Source: Owenweeksia sp965229445
GTDB lineage: Bacteria > Bacteroidota > Bacteroidia > Flavobacteriales > Schleiferiaceae
DNA: 64,000 nucleotides
Direction: 5' to 3'
Assembly (NCBI GenBank): GCA_965229445.1
Contig: OZ245876.1
Location: 2,232,001 to 2,296,000 of the forward strand
Positions within the stretch are counted from its first letter, which is position 1; each line of letters opens with the position of its first letter. This document shows, one piece after another, positions 41,525-50,149 of the stretch. The position numbers were made by a program, and so were the translations under genes. The notes below the pieces were generated by a model. That model saw nothing but the letters and a program-made list of their open reading frames with translations. It was not told where the DNA came from and did no database searches.

Positions 41525-42415
41525 TTATAATACACTTTCGGATAACTCGATGTCTTTCCCAAATATTTTTGCATGCTGATAGGTGATCTCTGCGCCATAA
41601 AACATGATTAGAGAGGCATAGGATATCCATAACAGGATCAAAATCACCCCTCCAGCAGCTCCATAAGCACTTTCGGGTTGAAACTTCAAGAAGTAGTATC
41701 CGAGAAAAACCTCGCCAATCAGAAACAATAAACTCGTGAGGAAGGCACCGAGCCATACGGATCGCCATTGCACCCTTGCATGCGGGAGAAATTTAAAGAT
41801 CATAGCAAAGAGCAAACTCACAAATCCCAGCGAGACAAGGATGTCAAGAGCGTAGAACAACACCATCAACACATCCGGAAAATAGGATTGCACTTCATCC
41901 CCCAATGCGGTAAGCAGTGCGTTTACCACAAAGGAAATAAGCAGTAAAAAACCGAGGGTAAGGACAAACCCAAAACTAAGGAGGCGATCTTTGAGAACCT
42001 GCACAAAGCCATCACCTTTCGGAGAACTGACTTTCCAGATTTGATTCAAGGAACTTTGAAGATGATAGAATACTCCTGTTGAGCCATAAATAAGGGTAGC
42101 AATACCGAGAATACTAAGAAATATATTCTTGTCATCATCACGAGAAGCCTGCAACATGTCTTTTACCGCCTTTCCGCTGGTTTCACCCATGAATTGAGAT
42201 ACTTCATTGATAACCCTCGTCTCTACGACCTCCCCCTCCCAAATCATTCCCAGGAGGCCTATAATAATTACCAACAAGGCCGGTAAGGAAATAAGAGCAT
42301 AATAGGCTACTACCGCACTATGTCTGAAGGGGTTGGATTCATTCCAGGATATGGCTGCTTTGCGAAATAAGCTTCCGGTATTGATCAACAATTCTTTTAA
42401 GCTATCCAGACTCAT
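41525..42415 (-). CDS. YihY/BrkB family inner membrane protein
   Basis: A 296-residue protein with six membrane helices. The YihY/BrkB block begins FRHSAVVAYYALISLPALLV, followed by IYGSTGVFYHLQSSLNQIW and the late AAGGVILILLWISYASLIMFYGAEI. The family is not RNase BN, despite an old label, and its function is unknown; it is linked to envelope stress in several taxa. It opens the block of stress-type genes and is divergent from DUF1328. The intergenic region contains an inverted repeat of TGGGGCATA. Confidence 0.85.
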   Translation of the reverse strand: MSLDSLKELLINTGSLFRKAAISWNESNPFRHSAVVAYYALISLPALLVIIIGLLGMIWEGEVVETRVINEVSQFMGETSGKAVKDMLQASRDDDKNIFLSILGIATLIYGSTGVFYHLQSSLNQIWKVSSPKGDGFVQVLKDRLLSFGFVLTLGFLLLISFVVNALLTALGDEVQSYFPDVLMVLFYALDILVSLGFVSLLFAMIFKFLPHARVQWRSVWLGAFLTSLLFLIGEVFLGYYFLKFQPESAYGAAGGVILILLWISYASLIMFYGAEITYQHAKIFGKDIELSESVL

Positions 42416-42501
42416 ATTGAAAGAGTTTCAAATTTTGATCCAATTTTTCTCCAATTTAATCTAAGGGAAACTATGAATCAAGATGTAGAAATAGCTTCCC
42501 A

Positions 42502-42533
42502 TGGGGCATATCAATTGGGGTATTTATGCCCCA
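42502..42533. repeat. 9-bp inverted repeat TGGGGCATA-N14-TATGCCCCA
   Basis: The arms 42502-42510 and 42525-42533 lie between the divergent yihY and DUF1328 genes. Close to the same word (TGGGGCATTA) lies at 43890-43899 upstream of mscS. It may be an operator or an activator site. Confidence 0.4.
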
Positions 42534-42695
42534 CTATAAAGTGTTCTAGAAACCATTCCTCCGCTTTTATTGTCATTGTCTATAAGGCTAAACTTTAAAG
42601 GGCTTAACTCAATTCTTGTACATGTTAAGTATGAGCTCTGTAGCATTTGGGCATCGCTTTTGGAATTCATCTCTCATAATCAAAAACTTAAAGCT

Positions 42696-42851
42696 ATGAT
42701 ATCCTGGATAATTGGTGCCGCCGTTCTTTCTCTACTTTTTGCATTACTTGGATTTACTGGAATTGCTAAAGGATTCGCCAGCATTGCCAGAGTTTTGTTC
42801 TATATCTTCTTGGTCGTACTGGTAGTGGGACTTATCGCTAACGTCCTATAG
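42696..42851 (+). CDS. DUF1328 family small membrane protein
   Basis: From ATG 42696 the product is 51 residues and almost wholly two membrane helices: ISWIIGAAVLSLLFALLGFT and ASIARVLFYIFLVVLVVGL. This matches DUF1328 (YtjA-like), usually 50-60 residues and often induced in stress or biofilm growth. The longer frame from 42570 adds 42 residues of no similarity. A terminator follows 40 bp downstream. Confidence 0.85.
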   Translation: MISWIIGAAVLSLLFALLGFTGIAKGFASIARVLFYIFLVVLVVGLIANVL

Positions 42852-42891
42852 ACCAATAATCAGATATATTTTTAATCCACCATCAAATCAT

Positions 42892-42921
42892 AAAAAACCC
42901 TCCAAAATTGGAGGGTTTTTT
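42892..42921. terminator. Bidirectional terminator between DUF1328 and mscS
   Basis: AAAACCCTCC pairs with GGAGGGTTTT around AAAATT, with an A-tract on the left and a T-tract on the right. It can end both converging transcripts. Confidence 0.9.
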
Positions 42922-42939
42922 TAAGGTTCTACTCAAGAA

Positions 42940-43869
42940 TTACGAGTCGGCAGAGTTTTCATTTGATTGCACAGCCGCGAGTTCATGCCGCAACTTCTCT
43001 CCTCCTTTAATTCCAAAATCCAGGGTGCGTATTGGAAAAGGAATCATAATATCATTTTCATCAAATGCTTTCTTTAAAGCTTTTAATGCCTGATTGCGTA
43101 CTTGAATGTATTCGCTGTGATCTCTTTCATAGGCCATCCACACATTTACACTAAAATTAATGGAGCTTCCACCAAATTCTTTCCAATGAAAACTAACTTC
43201 TTCTGACTCCAATCGACTTGGAATCTTACTGATGGCCTCAAGTGCCACTTTCTCCACCTTGTCAAGATCTTCTCCGTAACTCACACCACAATCAAGATCA
43301 AACCGACGCTTACCCGGCCTGGTGTAATTGATGAAATAATCTTGGAAGAGATCCTTGTTGGGTACAAAAACAATGGGACCGGTGAAAAGTTGCAGCTTGG
43401 TCACCCTTAAATTTATGTCGAGAACCTCACCCATGTGACCCTCTGATGTTTCGATAATATCTGCAATCTTAAACGGCTGTTTTACGGATAAATAAATTCC
43501 TGACATCAGATTGGCTGCCGTGTCCTGAAAGGCAAATCCCAGAGCGAGCCCAACAATACCTAGTCCCGCCAGTATGGAAGAAATGGTTTTATCGAGGTCC
43601 ATCACTGAAAGTGCAAGCACTCCGGCCAGGATAAGGGTAACAATGAAAGTAATTTTTGACAGGAAGCTTCCTATCGTCTTATTTCCAGATAGTTTGCTCA
43701 TGTACTTCTTGGAAATACGTGACACAAAGCTTGCTGCCAGATAGCCCAGAACCAGAATAACTATTGCCAGAACCAGGTTCGGTAACAGCTCAACTCCGGT
43801 TTCAAGCCACCCTTTTAACTTTCCTGTAATAATCGAGAGTACTTCATTAAAATCAAAATCAATATTCAT
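42940..43869 (-). CDS. Small-conductance mechanosensitive channel (MscS family)
   Basis: A 309-residue protein with the MscS core. It has three N-terminal helices, the pore-lining TM3 (SSILAGLGIVGLALGFAFQD with its Gly/Ala packing face), and the beta domain starting FVPNKDLFQDYFINYTRPGK-like after NLMSGIYLSVKQPFKIADII. It opens on membrane stretch at hypo-osmotic shock. It lies in the stress-type block and is divergent from the receiver gene. Upstream sequence contains TGGGGCATTA. Confidence 0.92.
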   Translation of the reverse strand: MNIDFDFNEVLSIITGKLKGWLETGVELLPNLVLAIVILVLGYLAASFVSRISKKYMSKLSGNKTIGSFLSKITFIVTLILAGVLALSVMDLDKTISSILAGLGIVGLALGFAFQDTAANLMSGIYLSVKQPFKIADIIETSEGHMGEVLDINLRVTKLQLFTGPIVFVPNKDLFQDYFINYTRPGKRRFDLDCGVSYGEDLDKVEKVALEAISKIPSRLESEEVSFHWKEFGGSSINFSVNVWMAYERDHSEYIQVRNQALKALKKAFDENDIMIPFPIRTLDFGIKGGEKLRHELAAVQSNENSADS

Positions 43870-44077
43870 AGTTTCTATTTAAATTATTATGGGGCATTAC
43901 TTCTATCATCAGATTAAAGCATTTTATGTATTTAGAAGGCGAGATAGTATGCTCAAATCCCTTGAATGTTAAGATGTATTACTCAAACAACAGGCCGTGA
44001 TCTGCCTTCAGCTTTGTGGCATAAAGCTTTCAAGAGTATGGGTGTAAATGCTTAGAACGAATGAAGAATTGCTTATT

Positions 44078-44440
44078 ATGGATGAAATTGACAAACTGAT
44101 ATTGGTGGTAGACGATGAGCCCGATATTGGTTTACTAATGGAAGTTATACTAAAGTCTGCGGGATTTAGAGTGCGTCATGCCCAGGATTTAGAATCTGCC
44201 AAAAAAGAAGTGACTCAATATCAGTTTAATACAGTATTTTTAGACTTGAACCTCAACGGCCAATTGGGCTTGGATTTACTACCGGAAATTGAAGAAAAGG
44301 ATGAAGATACCCGGGTTATTGTGATCACCGCGCAACGGGATCCGGTGTTGCGCAAAAAAGTGAGTGAAATGGGTCTTGAACAGATTATTGAGAAGCCTTT
44401 TACGAAGAAAGATATTTTAAACGCGTTAAGTACCGGATGA
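44078..44440 (+). CDS. Stand-alone response-regulator receiver protein
   Basis: A 120-residue CheY-like protein. Acidic pocket DDE at residues 12-14, phospho-acceptor Asp56 in VFLDLNL, Thr in VIVITAQ, and Lys in IIEKPF are all present. No output domain is attached. The preferred start is ATG 44078, since family receivers start there; ATG-like 44048 (MLRTNEELLI) would add 10 residues. It precedes the NtrC-type gene by 59 bp on the same strand and may be a phosphate sink or relay for the kinase at 45876. Confidence 0.82.
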   Translation: MDEIDKLILVVDDEPDIGLLMEVILKSAGFRVRHAQDLESAKKEVTQYQFNTVFLDLNLNGQLGLDLLPEIEEKDEDTRVIVITAQRDPVLRKKVSEMGLEQIIEKPFTKKDILNALSTG

Positions 44441-44474
44441 ACTTTATCTTTCGGAGCTGAAATTCCCCAAATAC

Positions 44475-44490
44475 GTGGAGAATTCTCCAC
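44475..44490. promoter_or_regulatory. 16-bp perfect palindrome just ahead of the NtrC-type gene
   Basis: GTGGAGAATTCTCCAC ends 9 bases before ATG 44500. Its length and symmetry suit a dimeric regulator. Autoregulation by the gene it precedes is a natural but untested guess. Confidence 0.45.
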
Positions 44491-44499
44491 AACTGACGT

Positions 44500-45879
44500 A
44501 TGGAAAAGAATAAGCCATCCATTCTCATCATCGACGATGAAGTAGACACCTGCCAATTGTTGGAAAGGTACCTTACTAAAAGAGGCTTTAGGGTAGTCAC
44601 TGCTTACAATGCTAAGGAAGGTTTAAACCAATTTCGACAAGATGAATTCAATCTTATCCTCACGGATTTCCGGCTACCAGATCAGACTGGTTTAGATATA
44701 CTTAAAGAAATTAATGCTAAATCTCCAGGACCTCCCGTCATTGTGATAACTGGCTATTCCGATATCCGTACAGCAGTAAACGTTATTAAGTATGGAGCAT
44801 TTAATTACATCACAAAGCCCATCATTCCCGAGGAGTTGCTCTCTATGATTCAAGAAGCTTTAGCTATCTCTGAAGACCCTAATTCAGAAGAACAACAAGG
44901 GCCAGGTGCTTCACAATCTACATCCCCTAAAAGCACGCTGGAGTCTAAACGCTTCATCGTTGGAGAAAGTCAGGCTTCTAAGAAAATTCATCAGGATATA
45001 TTGTTAGTTGCTCCTACGCCTATGAGTGTTTTAATTACCGGAGAAACTGGAACGGGAAAAGAATATGCAGCCCGTGAAATTCATGCGAATAGCAAGCGGA
45101 GAAATGAGAAATTCGTAGCCATTGATTGCGGGGCACTACCAGATGAGGTTGCTGCCAGTGAGCTGTTTGGGCACAAAAAAGGTGCATTTACCGGGGCTAA
45201 TTCTGATCGCACTGGGAAGTTCATGTATGCCAATGGGGGGACTTTGTTTCTGGATGAAATAGGTAATTTATCCTATGATATTCAGGTTAAGCTTCTTCGT
45301 GTTTTAGAAGAAAGGAAAATTTCCAGACTGGGCGATGATACGGAGCAGGAGGTGGATTTAAGAATTATTGCTGCTACCAACGAAGACTTGCAATTAGCCA
45401 TTGATGAAGGTGATTTCAGAGAGGATTTGCTCTATCGCATTAACGAATTTGGCATTAAGCTGCTGCCCTTGAGAGACAGACCAGAAGACCTGAAATTGTT
45501 TATTGATCAGTTTATAGCGCAAACCAACAAGCTCTTATCTAAATCAGTGAACGGGATAAGTGATCAGGCTTTAGATAAATTGATGCAATACCATTGGCCT
45601 GGAAACTTGCGGGAATTGAAGAATGTTATCAAGCGAGCGGTTCTAAAAACCACTGGTAAGCGATTGGAAGTAGAAAGCCTACCGGTAGAAATTATTTACA
45701 CCAACTCAGGTAACTTTGAAGATGAGGGAAGCTTGAAGTCTACGGCCAAAATGGCGGAAAGAGATCAGATTCTTCAGGTTCTGGCACAAACAGGGAATAA
45801 CAAAAGTAAAGCGGCTCGACTTCTCAATATCGATCGCAAAACCCTGTACAACAAACTAAAGTCCTTCAACATTTCGTGA
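44500..45879 (+). CDS. Sigma-54-dependent NtrC-family response regulator
   Basis: 459 residues. Receiver at 5-125 with DDE (12-14), phospho-Asp56 in LTDFRLPDQTG, and Lys in YITKPI. A Ser/Pro/Gln-rich linker at ~130-150. AAA+ domain at ~150-385 with Walker A GETGTGKE, the sigma-54-contacting GAFTGA loop in KKGAFTGANSDRTGK, Walker B GTLFLDEIGNL and the RxxR-type sensor region. Fis-type HTH at ~415-457 (NNKSKAARLLNIDRKTLYNK). It activates sigma-54 RNA polymerase from distant sites. It overlaps the kinase gene by 4 bases, making them a cognate pair. Confidence 0.95.
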   Translation: MEKNKPSILIIDDEVDTCQLLERYLTKRGFRVVTAYNAKEGLNQFRQDEFNLILTDFRLPDQTGLDILKEINAKSPGPPVIVITGYSDIRTAVNVIKYGAFNYITKPIIPEELLSMIQEALAISEDPNSEEQQGPGASQSTSPKSTLESKRFIVGESQASKKIHQDILLVAPTPMSVLITGETGTGKEYAAREIHANSKRRNEKFVAIDCGALPDEVAASELFGHKKGAFTGANSDRTGKFMYANGGTLFLDEIGNLSYDIQVKLLRVLEERKISRLGDDTEQEVDLRIIAATNEDLQLAIDEGDFREDLLYRINEFGIKLLPLRDRPEDLKLFIDQFIAQTNKLLSKSVNGISDQALDKLMQYHWPGNLRELKNVIKRAVLKTTGKRLEVESLPVEIIYTNSGNFEDEGSLKSTAKMAERDQILQVLAQTGNNKSKAARLLNIDRKTLYNKLKSFNIS

Positions 45880-47339
45880 TGGATGCGAGCAATGGCATTC
45901 TTGTTCTTTCCCGTTCAACTCAATTCATTGAACGGATAGAGTCAATATCGGACATTCATTCTGACAATACTTTTCAGTTGCGTTTTAGTGATGAATTGGA
46001 TCAAATTCCGGAAGCAACAGACTTGATCGCGATTGATGAATCATTCGTTAAAGGAAACTTTCTAGAGGAATTGGAGCGGTTGAAGAATAGCTTTTCACCC
46101 CGTCCTATTCTACCCATATTGGAAAAACTTCCTGCGAACAAACAAGAGCTGGATAAGATCATTCAACTCTGCCCTAATTTTCTAATAGGCTCGGAGATCA
46201 CGGCGATAAATTGGTATAACAGCATTCGGAATGCGCTAAAAATTACCAGTTTACAATTAGACCTGGTCCAGCAACGACAGCGTTATTCTTCCTTATTTCA
46301 CAATTCAATTGAACCGGCATTTTTCCTGGATCAGGATTTGGTAATCACCAATATTAATGAGGCTTTCCTCACCGAGTTTAACCTCAGGGCTGACTTTGTC
46401 CTAAATCGAAAGCTAGCTGGTTTTATCAAGTCCAGAACCGATAAATTAAAATTCAAAGAACGTTTAAAGAACATTGGTACCGGGTATATAAATGAGGAGT
46501 TTCAAATTCAATTAGCCCCACGAACAAAGCCCTTCACTGGCAAGGTTCTGCTTACCAGAATTATCGATCAGCAGTATAGTCAGGGAAAACTACAACGCGA
46601 TCTGATTGGCTATTATGGAAGTATCAAGAATGTTTCACACGAAAAGCGCATGCTGGAAATGGCCCAAAAATCACGTCAGGTGGCGGCTAATTCGAGACTG
46701 GCACGCACACTTGCCCATGAAGTTCGAAACCCTTTAACCAACATCAATCTCGCCATAGGCCAGCTGAAAGAAGATTTGAATGGCAAAGAGGATTTACAAC
46801 TCTACTTTGACATCATAAACCGATGCACCCAGCGTATTGATGAGCGCATCAGCCAATTGCTCAGTTCCTCTGAGCAGCAAGTTTTTTCCAACACGGAAGA
46901 AGATGTGATCAGTGACTTCAAAGCCGCCATTCAAGCCGCACGCGATAGAGCAAGATTGACCGAGTCAAAGATCAGGAGTCACTTTAAGCTCAAAGAAGCT
47001 GTTATCAAGGGAGACCACGAAAAACTTAAAATCGCATTTACAAACATTCTGGCAAACGCACTGGAGAGTCTTCAAGGTAAGCAAGGTCAAATAGTTTGCG
47101 GATCATACCAGGAAGACGAATTTATCGCCCTCTATGTCAAGGATAACGGTATTGGTATGGATGAGGATCAGAGAAAGCATCTATTTGAGCCATTTTATAC
47201 GGGCAAAAAAGATGGAGTAGGAATAGGAATGACAGCCACACAAACGATAATCCTGGAGCATGGCGGTGAAATTGAGGTTGAATCCAAACCCGGTAAAGGC
47301 TCCACCTTCACGATATATTTGCCTTTAAAGAAAGACTGA
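45876..47339 (+). CDS. Cytoplasmic PAS-domain sensor histidine kinase
   Basis: 487 residues with no membrane segment. Residues ~1-125 look like a degenerate receiver (ILVLSRSTQFIERIESISDI, lacking the Asp pocket). A PAS domain is at ~135-260 (YSSLFHNSIEPAFFLDQDLV). HisKA follows with the H-box LARTLAHEVRNPLTNINLAI. HATPase_c has the N-box AFTNILANALESL, G1 VKDNGIGMD and G2 GVGIGMTAT. It autophosphorylates on the H-box His and should phosphorylate the coupled NtrC-type regulator. It probably senses a cytoplasmic signal through PAS. Confidence 0.92.
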   Translation: MMDASNGILVLSRSTQFIERIESISDIHSDNTFQLRFSDELDQIPEATDLIAIDESFVKGNFLEELERLKNSFSPRPILPILEKLPANKQELDKIIQLCPNFLIGSEITAINWYNSIRNALKITSLQLDLVQQRQRYSSLFHNSIEPAFFLDQDLVITNINEAFLTEFNLRADFVLNRKLAGFIKSRTDKLKFKERLKNIGTGYINEEFQIQLAPRTKPFTGKVLLTRIIDQQYSQGKLQRDLIGYYGSIKNVSHEKRMLEMAQKSRQVAANSRLARTLAHEVRNPLTNINLAIGQLKEDLNGKEDLQLYFDIINRCTQRIDERISQLLSSSEQQVFSNTEEDVISDFKAAIQAARDRARLTESKIRSHFKLKEAVIKGDHEKLKIAFTNILANALESLQGKQGQIVCGSYQEDEFIALYVKDNGIGMDEDQRKHLFEPFYTGKKDGVGIGMTATQTIILEHGGEIEVESKPGKGSTFTIYLPLKKD

Positions 47340-47481
47340 AAATCCCTAAGAATAATTCTGGGAAATTAATTACCCACTTAGGGGATAATCTGTCCCCAAT
47401 AATTCTCCGGTAGCCATCCTATATAAAATTAACCTACTGATTAATAATAACTTACATTTGTTGCACTTCCATTTTATTTAG

Positions 47482-47495
47482 GGTATCCTGATTGC
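47482..47495 (+). promoter_or_regulatory. Candidate sigma-54 promoter for the coiled-coil lipoprotein
   Basis: GG (47482-47483)-N10-GC (47494-47495), in AGGGTATCCTGATTGCATG. The -12 TTGCA is perfect; the -24 lacks the CAC. Transcription would start near 47507, 21 bases before the ATG. Inverted repeats (GGGGA/TCCCC and CCCTAAG/CTTAGGG) lie 80-140 bases upstream. Confidence 0.5.
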
Positions 47496-47527
47496 ATGAT
47501 CTAGTTTAATAACCAAAAGTTAATGCA

Positions 47528-48010
47528 ATGAAGACCTTTAAATACGTAACGCTCATCGTGATCTTCACATCCAGTTTGATTGGATGTCAGGAAATCCAAG
47601 AGGAACCAAAACTTGACGAATCGCTCAGCAACTTAAAATCTTACGTAGACAGTTTAGAGAACGAAGTTGAATATGCGACTGATGCACAACTGGACCAGCT
47701 GGAAATGCGATTTGAAAAGCTTAAGTCTGATCTGGAACAGCAAGAAGACGAACTGAGTGATGAAATAAAAGAGGTATTAGCATCTCAGGAAGATCGATTT
47801 GAAAGCTTTCTGAATCGACAAGAGGAAAAATCTGCAGAATTGGAAGAATCAGCCACGAATCAAATGGATCGTTTAGAAGAGATCCTGGATGAAACCGGCG
47901 ATGAGTTGGAAGAGGGCGCAGAAGAAATGGAAGATCGTCTATCAGAGAGTTGGAACAAAACTTCGGAATGGTTTGAAGCCAACTACAATGCATTGAGCGA
48001 TGAAGCATAG
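47528..48010 (+). CDS. Coiled-coil lipoprotein
   Basis: A 160-residue lipoprotein with lipobox LIGC (Cys20, from FTSSLIGCQEIQ). The mature part is very acidic and almost entirely heptad-repeat helix (LESYVDSLENEVEYATDAQL-type), ending in WNKTSEWFEANYNAL. This recalls Lpp-like or YgdI-like envelope spacer lipoproteins in character, not in sequence. It follows a candidate sigma-54 promoter and the NtrC/kinase pair, and a hairpin terminator closes the transcript. Function unknown. Confidence 0.75.
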   Translation: MKTFKYVTLIVIFTSSLIGCQEIQEEPKLDESLSNLKSYVDSLENEVEYATDAQLDQLEMRFEKLKSDLEQQEDELSDEIKEVLASQEDRFESFLNRQEEKSAELEESATNQMDRLEEILDETGDELEEGAEEMEDRLSESWNKTSEWFEANYNALSDEA

Positions 48011-48086
48011 CAGCGATGGAATAAACTCAAGACTCGGTGGGAGCAAAAAACCGAATGATCATAAACTCAAAGCCCGTAAATTTATC

Positions 48087-48119
48087 AGAGCGGAACTTAC
48101 CATGCGGTAATTCCGCTCT
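48087..48119 (+). terminator. Terminator-like hairpin after the lipoprotein gene
   Basis: AGAGCGGAA-C-TTACC pairs with GGTAA-TTCCGCTCT around ATGC. The 3' flank is AT-rich rather than a T-run, so efficiency is uncertain. Confidence 0.65.
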
Positions 48120-48148
48120 ATATATGTGGTACCTAAAAAAGTATTCCT

Positions 48149-49186
48149 GTGATTAAAAAGTTGGCGTCATTGTGTATTGTAGTTGCTGCAGTTTTACTGA
48201 TTGCATATTTTCTGAAATCAATCATTGCTCCCTTGGTTCTGGCCTCGCTGCTTGCTATGTCTCTTCTACCCCTCACCAATTGGTTCGAAAAAATTAATAT
48301 CCCCAGGTTGCTCAGTTCCCTTCTCAGTGTAAGCTTGTTGGTCATATTCATCCTCAGCATCTGGACTATAATTGCCTTTCAGCTTAGAGATGTGGGCGAA
48401 CGCTTACAGTCTGTCACTTTCAATCCACAAGAAGTCTTTCTCCGCATAACCGACGCATTACCCGGTAACAGATCCTTCTGGGACAAATTAGCTGATCAGG
48501 ATTTAAACCAGTTGATTCCGGAGAATTCCGATATGCTGCAAGCCTTTTTTGGCAGTGCCATGAGCATTACAGGAGAGTTCATTTCATTCCTTTTTCTGGT
48601 CCCGGTTTTCATTTTTTTTATTCTGCTTTATCGCCATCGCGCTGGATTATTCCTGGCTTCACTAGACCATAAGTATTTCTATGGTATGGGAGAAGTGGGT
48701 GGAAACGTCAAGCAACTTATCAGAAAATATCTTTCTGGACTCAGTTTGGTTTTGGTAATAAATGCCAGCCTTGCTACTTTGGGTTTATGGATTATAGGAG
48801 TCCCAAACGCCCTATTTCTCGGATTGCTATCTGCTGCATTAAGCATTATTCCCTACATCGGTACCGCAATTGGGGCCTTGATACCCACCCTTTTTGCCTT
48901 CCTGGTAATGCCTGGACCCTGGTACGGCGTTGGTGTGGCCGCGCTTTACAGCTTCATACAATTGTTGGAGAACAATGTAATCTCTCCTTTTATTCTCGGT
49001 AATAGTGTTAATGTAAATCCATTTCTTTCCATACTTGCCCTAATGGTGATGGGACAATTTTGGGGGATCATAGGCATGGTGATCGCCATTCCTCTACTTT
49101 CCATTCTGATCTTAATTCTGGAGCAACATAAAGAATTGAAAAAGCTCAATATTCTCTTTAAGAACAGCATAGAAAAAGCCGGGTGA
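48149..49186 (+). CDS. AI-2E transporter family (PerM/YdgG-like) membrane protein
   Basis: 345 residues with about eight membrane helices. The family pattern is visible: KSIIAPLVLASLLAMSLLPL near the N terminus, a soluble loop (~85-150), then GVPNALFLGLLSAALSIIPY and NVISPFILGNSVNVNPFLSI near the end. Members export autoinducer-2 or, more often, act as Na+/H+ antiporters in osmotic stress. The start is GTG 48149; no ATG is better placed. The stop codon lies in the loop of its own terminator. Confidence 0.85.
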   Translation: MIKKLASLCIVVAAVLLIAYFLKSIIAPLVLASLLAMSLLPLTNWFEKINIPRLLSSLLSVSLLVIFILSIWTIIAFQLRDVGERLQSVTFNPQEVFLRITDALPGNRSFWDKLADQDLNQLIPENSDMLQAFFGSAMSITGEFISFLFLVPVFIFFILLYRHRAGLFLASLDHKYFYGMGEVGGNVKQLIRKYLSGLSLVLVINASLATLGLWIIGVPNALFLGLLSAALSIIPYIGTAIGALIPTLFAFLVMPGPWYGVGVAALYSFIQLLENNVISPFILGNSVNVNPFLSILALMVMGQFWGIIGMVIAIPLLSILILILEQHKELKKLNILFKNSIEKAG

Positions 49187-49200
49187 CCCCGGCTTCTTTA
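49176..49200 (+). terminator. Terminator overlapping the stop codon of the AI-2E-type gene
   Basis: AAGCCGGG (49176-49183), the stop TGA in the loop, and CCCGGCTT (49188-49195), followed by CTTTATT. The last codons form the left arm. Confidence 0.8.
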
Positions 49201-49218
49201 TTGGATATTTAAAATGGA

Positions 49219-49770
49219 TCAGACAGTCTGACCTTCGTGCTTTCCTTCTCTGATTTCTTCCACCAGTTTCCTATTAAATGCGGGTAGATCCTCAGGTGAC
49301 CGTGAGGTCAACAAACCTTCATCCACGACCACTTCTTCGTTTACCCACTTTGCACCGGCATTAACCAGATCTTTGCTTATGGAAGAAAAGGAAGTCATCT
49401 TTCTTCCATCAACTACTTCTGCTTCAATTAACAGTTGAGGGGCGTGACAGATTGCCGCCACGGGTTTACTCAATGAAAAGAAATCTCTGACAAATCTTAC
49501 GGCTTCTTTGTTTCTGCGTAGTTTATCAGGATTAATCACTCCTCCGGGGAGCATTAAAGCATCATAATCAGTAGCACTCACTTCGCTTACCTGCTGATCC
49601 ACGGTCCATTCTGAACCCCAGTTTCCATTCTTCCAACTTCTTACCTTTCCCTTGGTCTCAGAAATTACTTCCACATTAAAACCGGCGTTTTCCATAGCCT
49701 CCATGGGAGATACAAATTCCGATTCTTCAAAACCATCTGTAAGCAGTATTGCTACTTTCTTATTACTCAT
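49219..49770 (-). CDS. DJ-1/PfpI family protein (YhbO-like)
   Basis: 183 residues with the catalytic Cys108 in AAICHAPQLL and the nucleophile-elbow partner Glu18 region EESEFVSPMEA. It also has DYDALMLPGGVINPDKLRR and the C-terminal TSRSPEDLPAFNRKLVEEI. This matches the PfpI/YhbO subgroup, which acts as deglycase or protease-like stress protectant. The length fits the family. It is preceded by a strong sigma-54-like site (TGGCA-N8-CGC) with a predicted 5' leader near 32 bases. Confidence 0.9.
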   Translation of the reverse strand: MSNKKVAILLTDGFEESEFVSPMEAMENAGFNVEVISETKGKVRSWKNGNWGSEWTVDQQVSEVSATDYDALMLPGGVINPDKLRRNKEAVRFVRDFFSLSKPVAAICHAPQLLIEAEVVDGRKMTSFSSISKDLVNAGAKWVNEEVVVDEGLLTSRSPEDLPAFNRKLVEEIREGKHEGQTV

Positions 49771-49813
49771 CTTCTATCAATTTTTAATGATTACTATTCT
49801 GAAATATGAGATT

Positions 49814-49827
49814 GCGAGTAATATGCC
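49814..49827 (-). promoter_or_regulatory. Candidate sigma-54 promoter of the PfpI-family gene
   Basis: Minus strand TTGGCATATTACTCGCAAT: -24 GG and -12 GC are separated by exactly ten bases. TGGCA is a near-perfect -24 element; the -12 is CGC rather than TGC. The predicted start is near 49802. Confidence 0.55.
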
Positions 49828-49902
49828 AATTACTTTGAATTCTATCATCATCACTCAGGGCGTGGCTTAGGCGGGATTATCAAATTAACTGGAATGAGCA
49901 TA

Positions 49903-49920
49903 TTGTTGAACTAATTCCAC
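49903..49920. promoter_or_regulatory. Candidate activator-binding site upstream of the PfpI gene
   Basis: TTGTTGAACTAATTCCAC shares 14 of 18 positions with CTGTTGAACATATTCCCC at 51409-51426, the region between two other candidate sigma-54 promoters. It lies ~75 bases upstream of the -24 element, a usual distance for NtrC-type enhancers. Confidence 0.4.
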
Positions 49921-50149
49921 AAGGGCGTTGATTATTGGAGAATTTGTTTTCTACCTGGTTTTCACGCCCTATCTCCATCTAGATCCGATGTAGGACAAAA
50001 TCTGGATTTATCCATAAGTTGATGAATCAATCACCTCCGTTCCCCTCAACCAACTTGTCCTAAGTACCTGGTGATCTCAGGCAGATGTTAAAGTTCCGTT
50101 GAGTAAACTCATCCGACGGCCTAGCATCAATTCCTGCTTCTAGGGCCAA

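Larger units (their letters stand above)
49771..50149. other. 379-bp intergenic region with regulatory sites
   Basis: No gene is supported. It holds the candidate sigma-54 promoter of the PfpI gene (49814-49827) and the candidate activator site at 49903-49920. An 8-bp inverted repeat, TAGGACAA/TTGTCCTA (49991-49998 and 50055-50062), may be the 3' end signal of the DUF748-like gene. Confidence 0.5.

Noticed and set aside
48092..48105. GG-N10-GC match ahead of the AI-2E-type gene
   Set aside because: It coincides with both arms of a terminator hairpin and lacks TGG and TTGC, so the match is likely chance.
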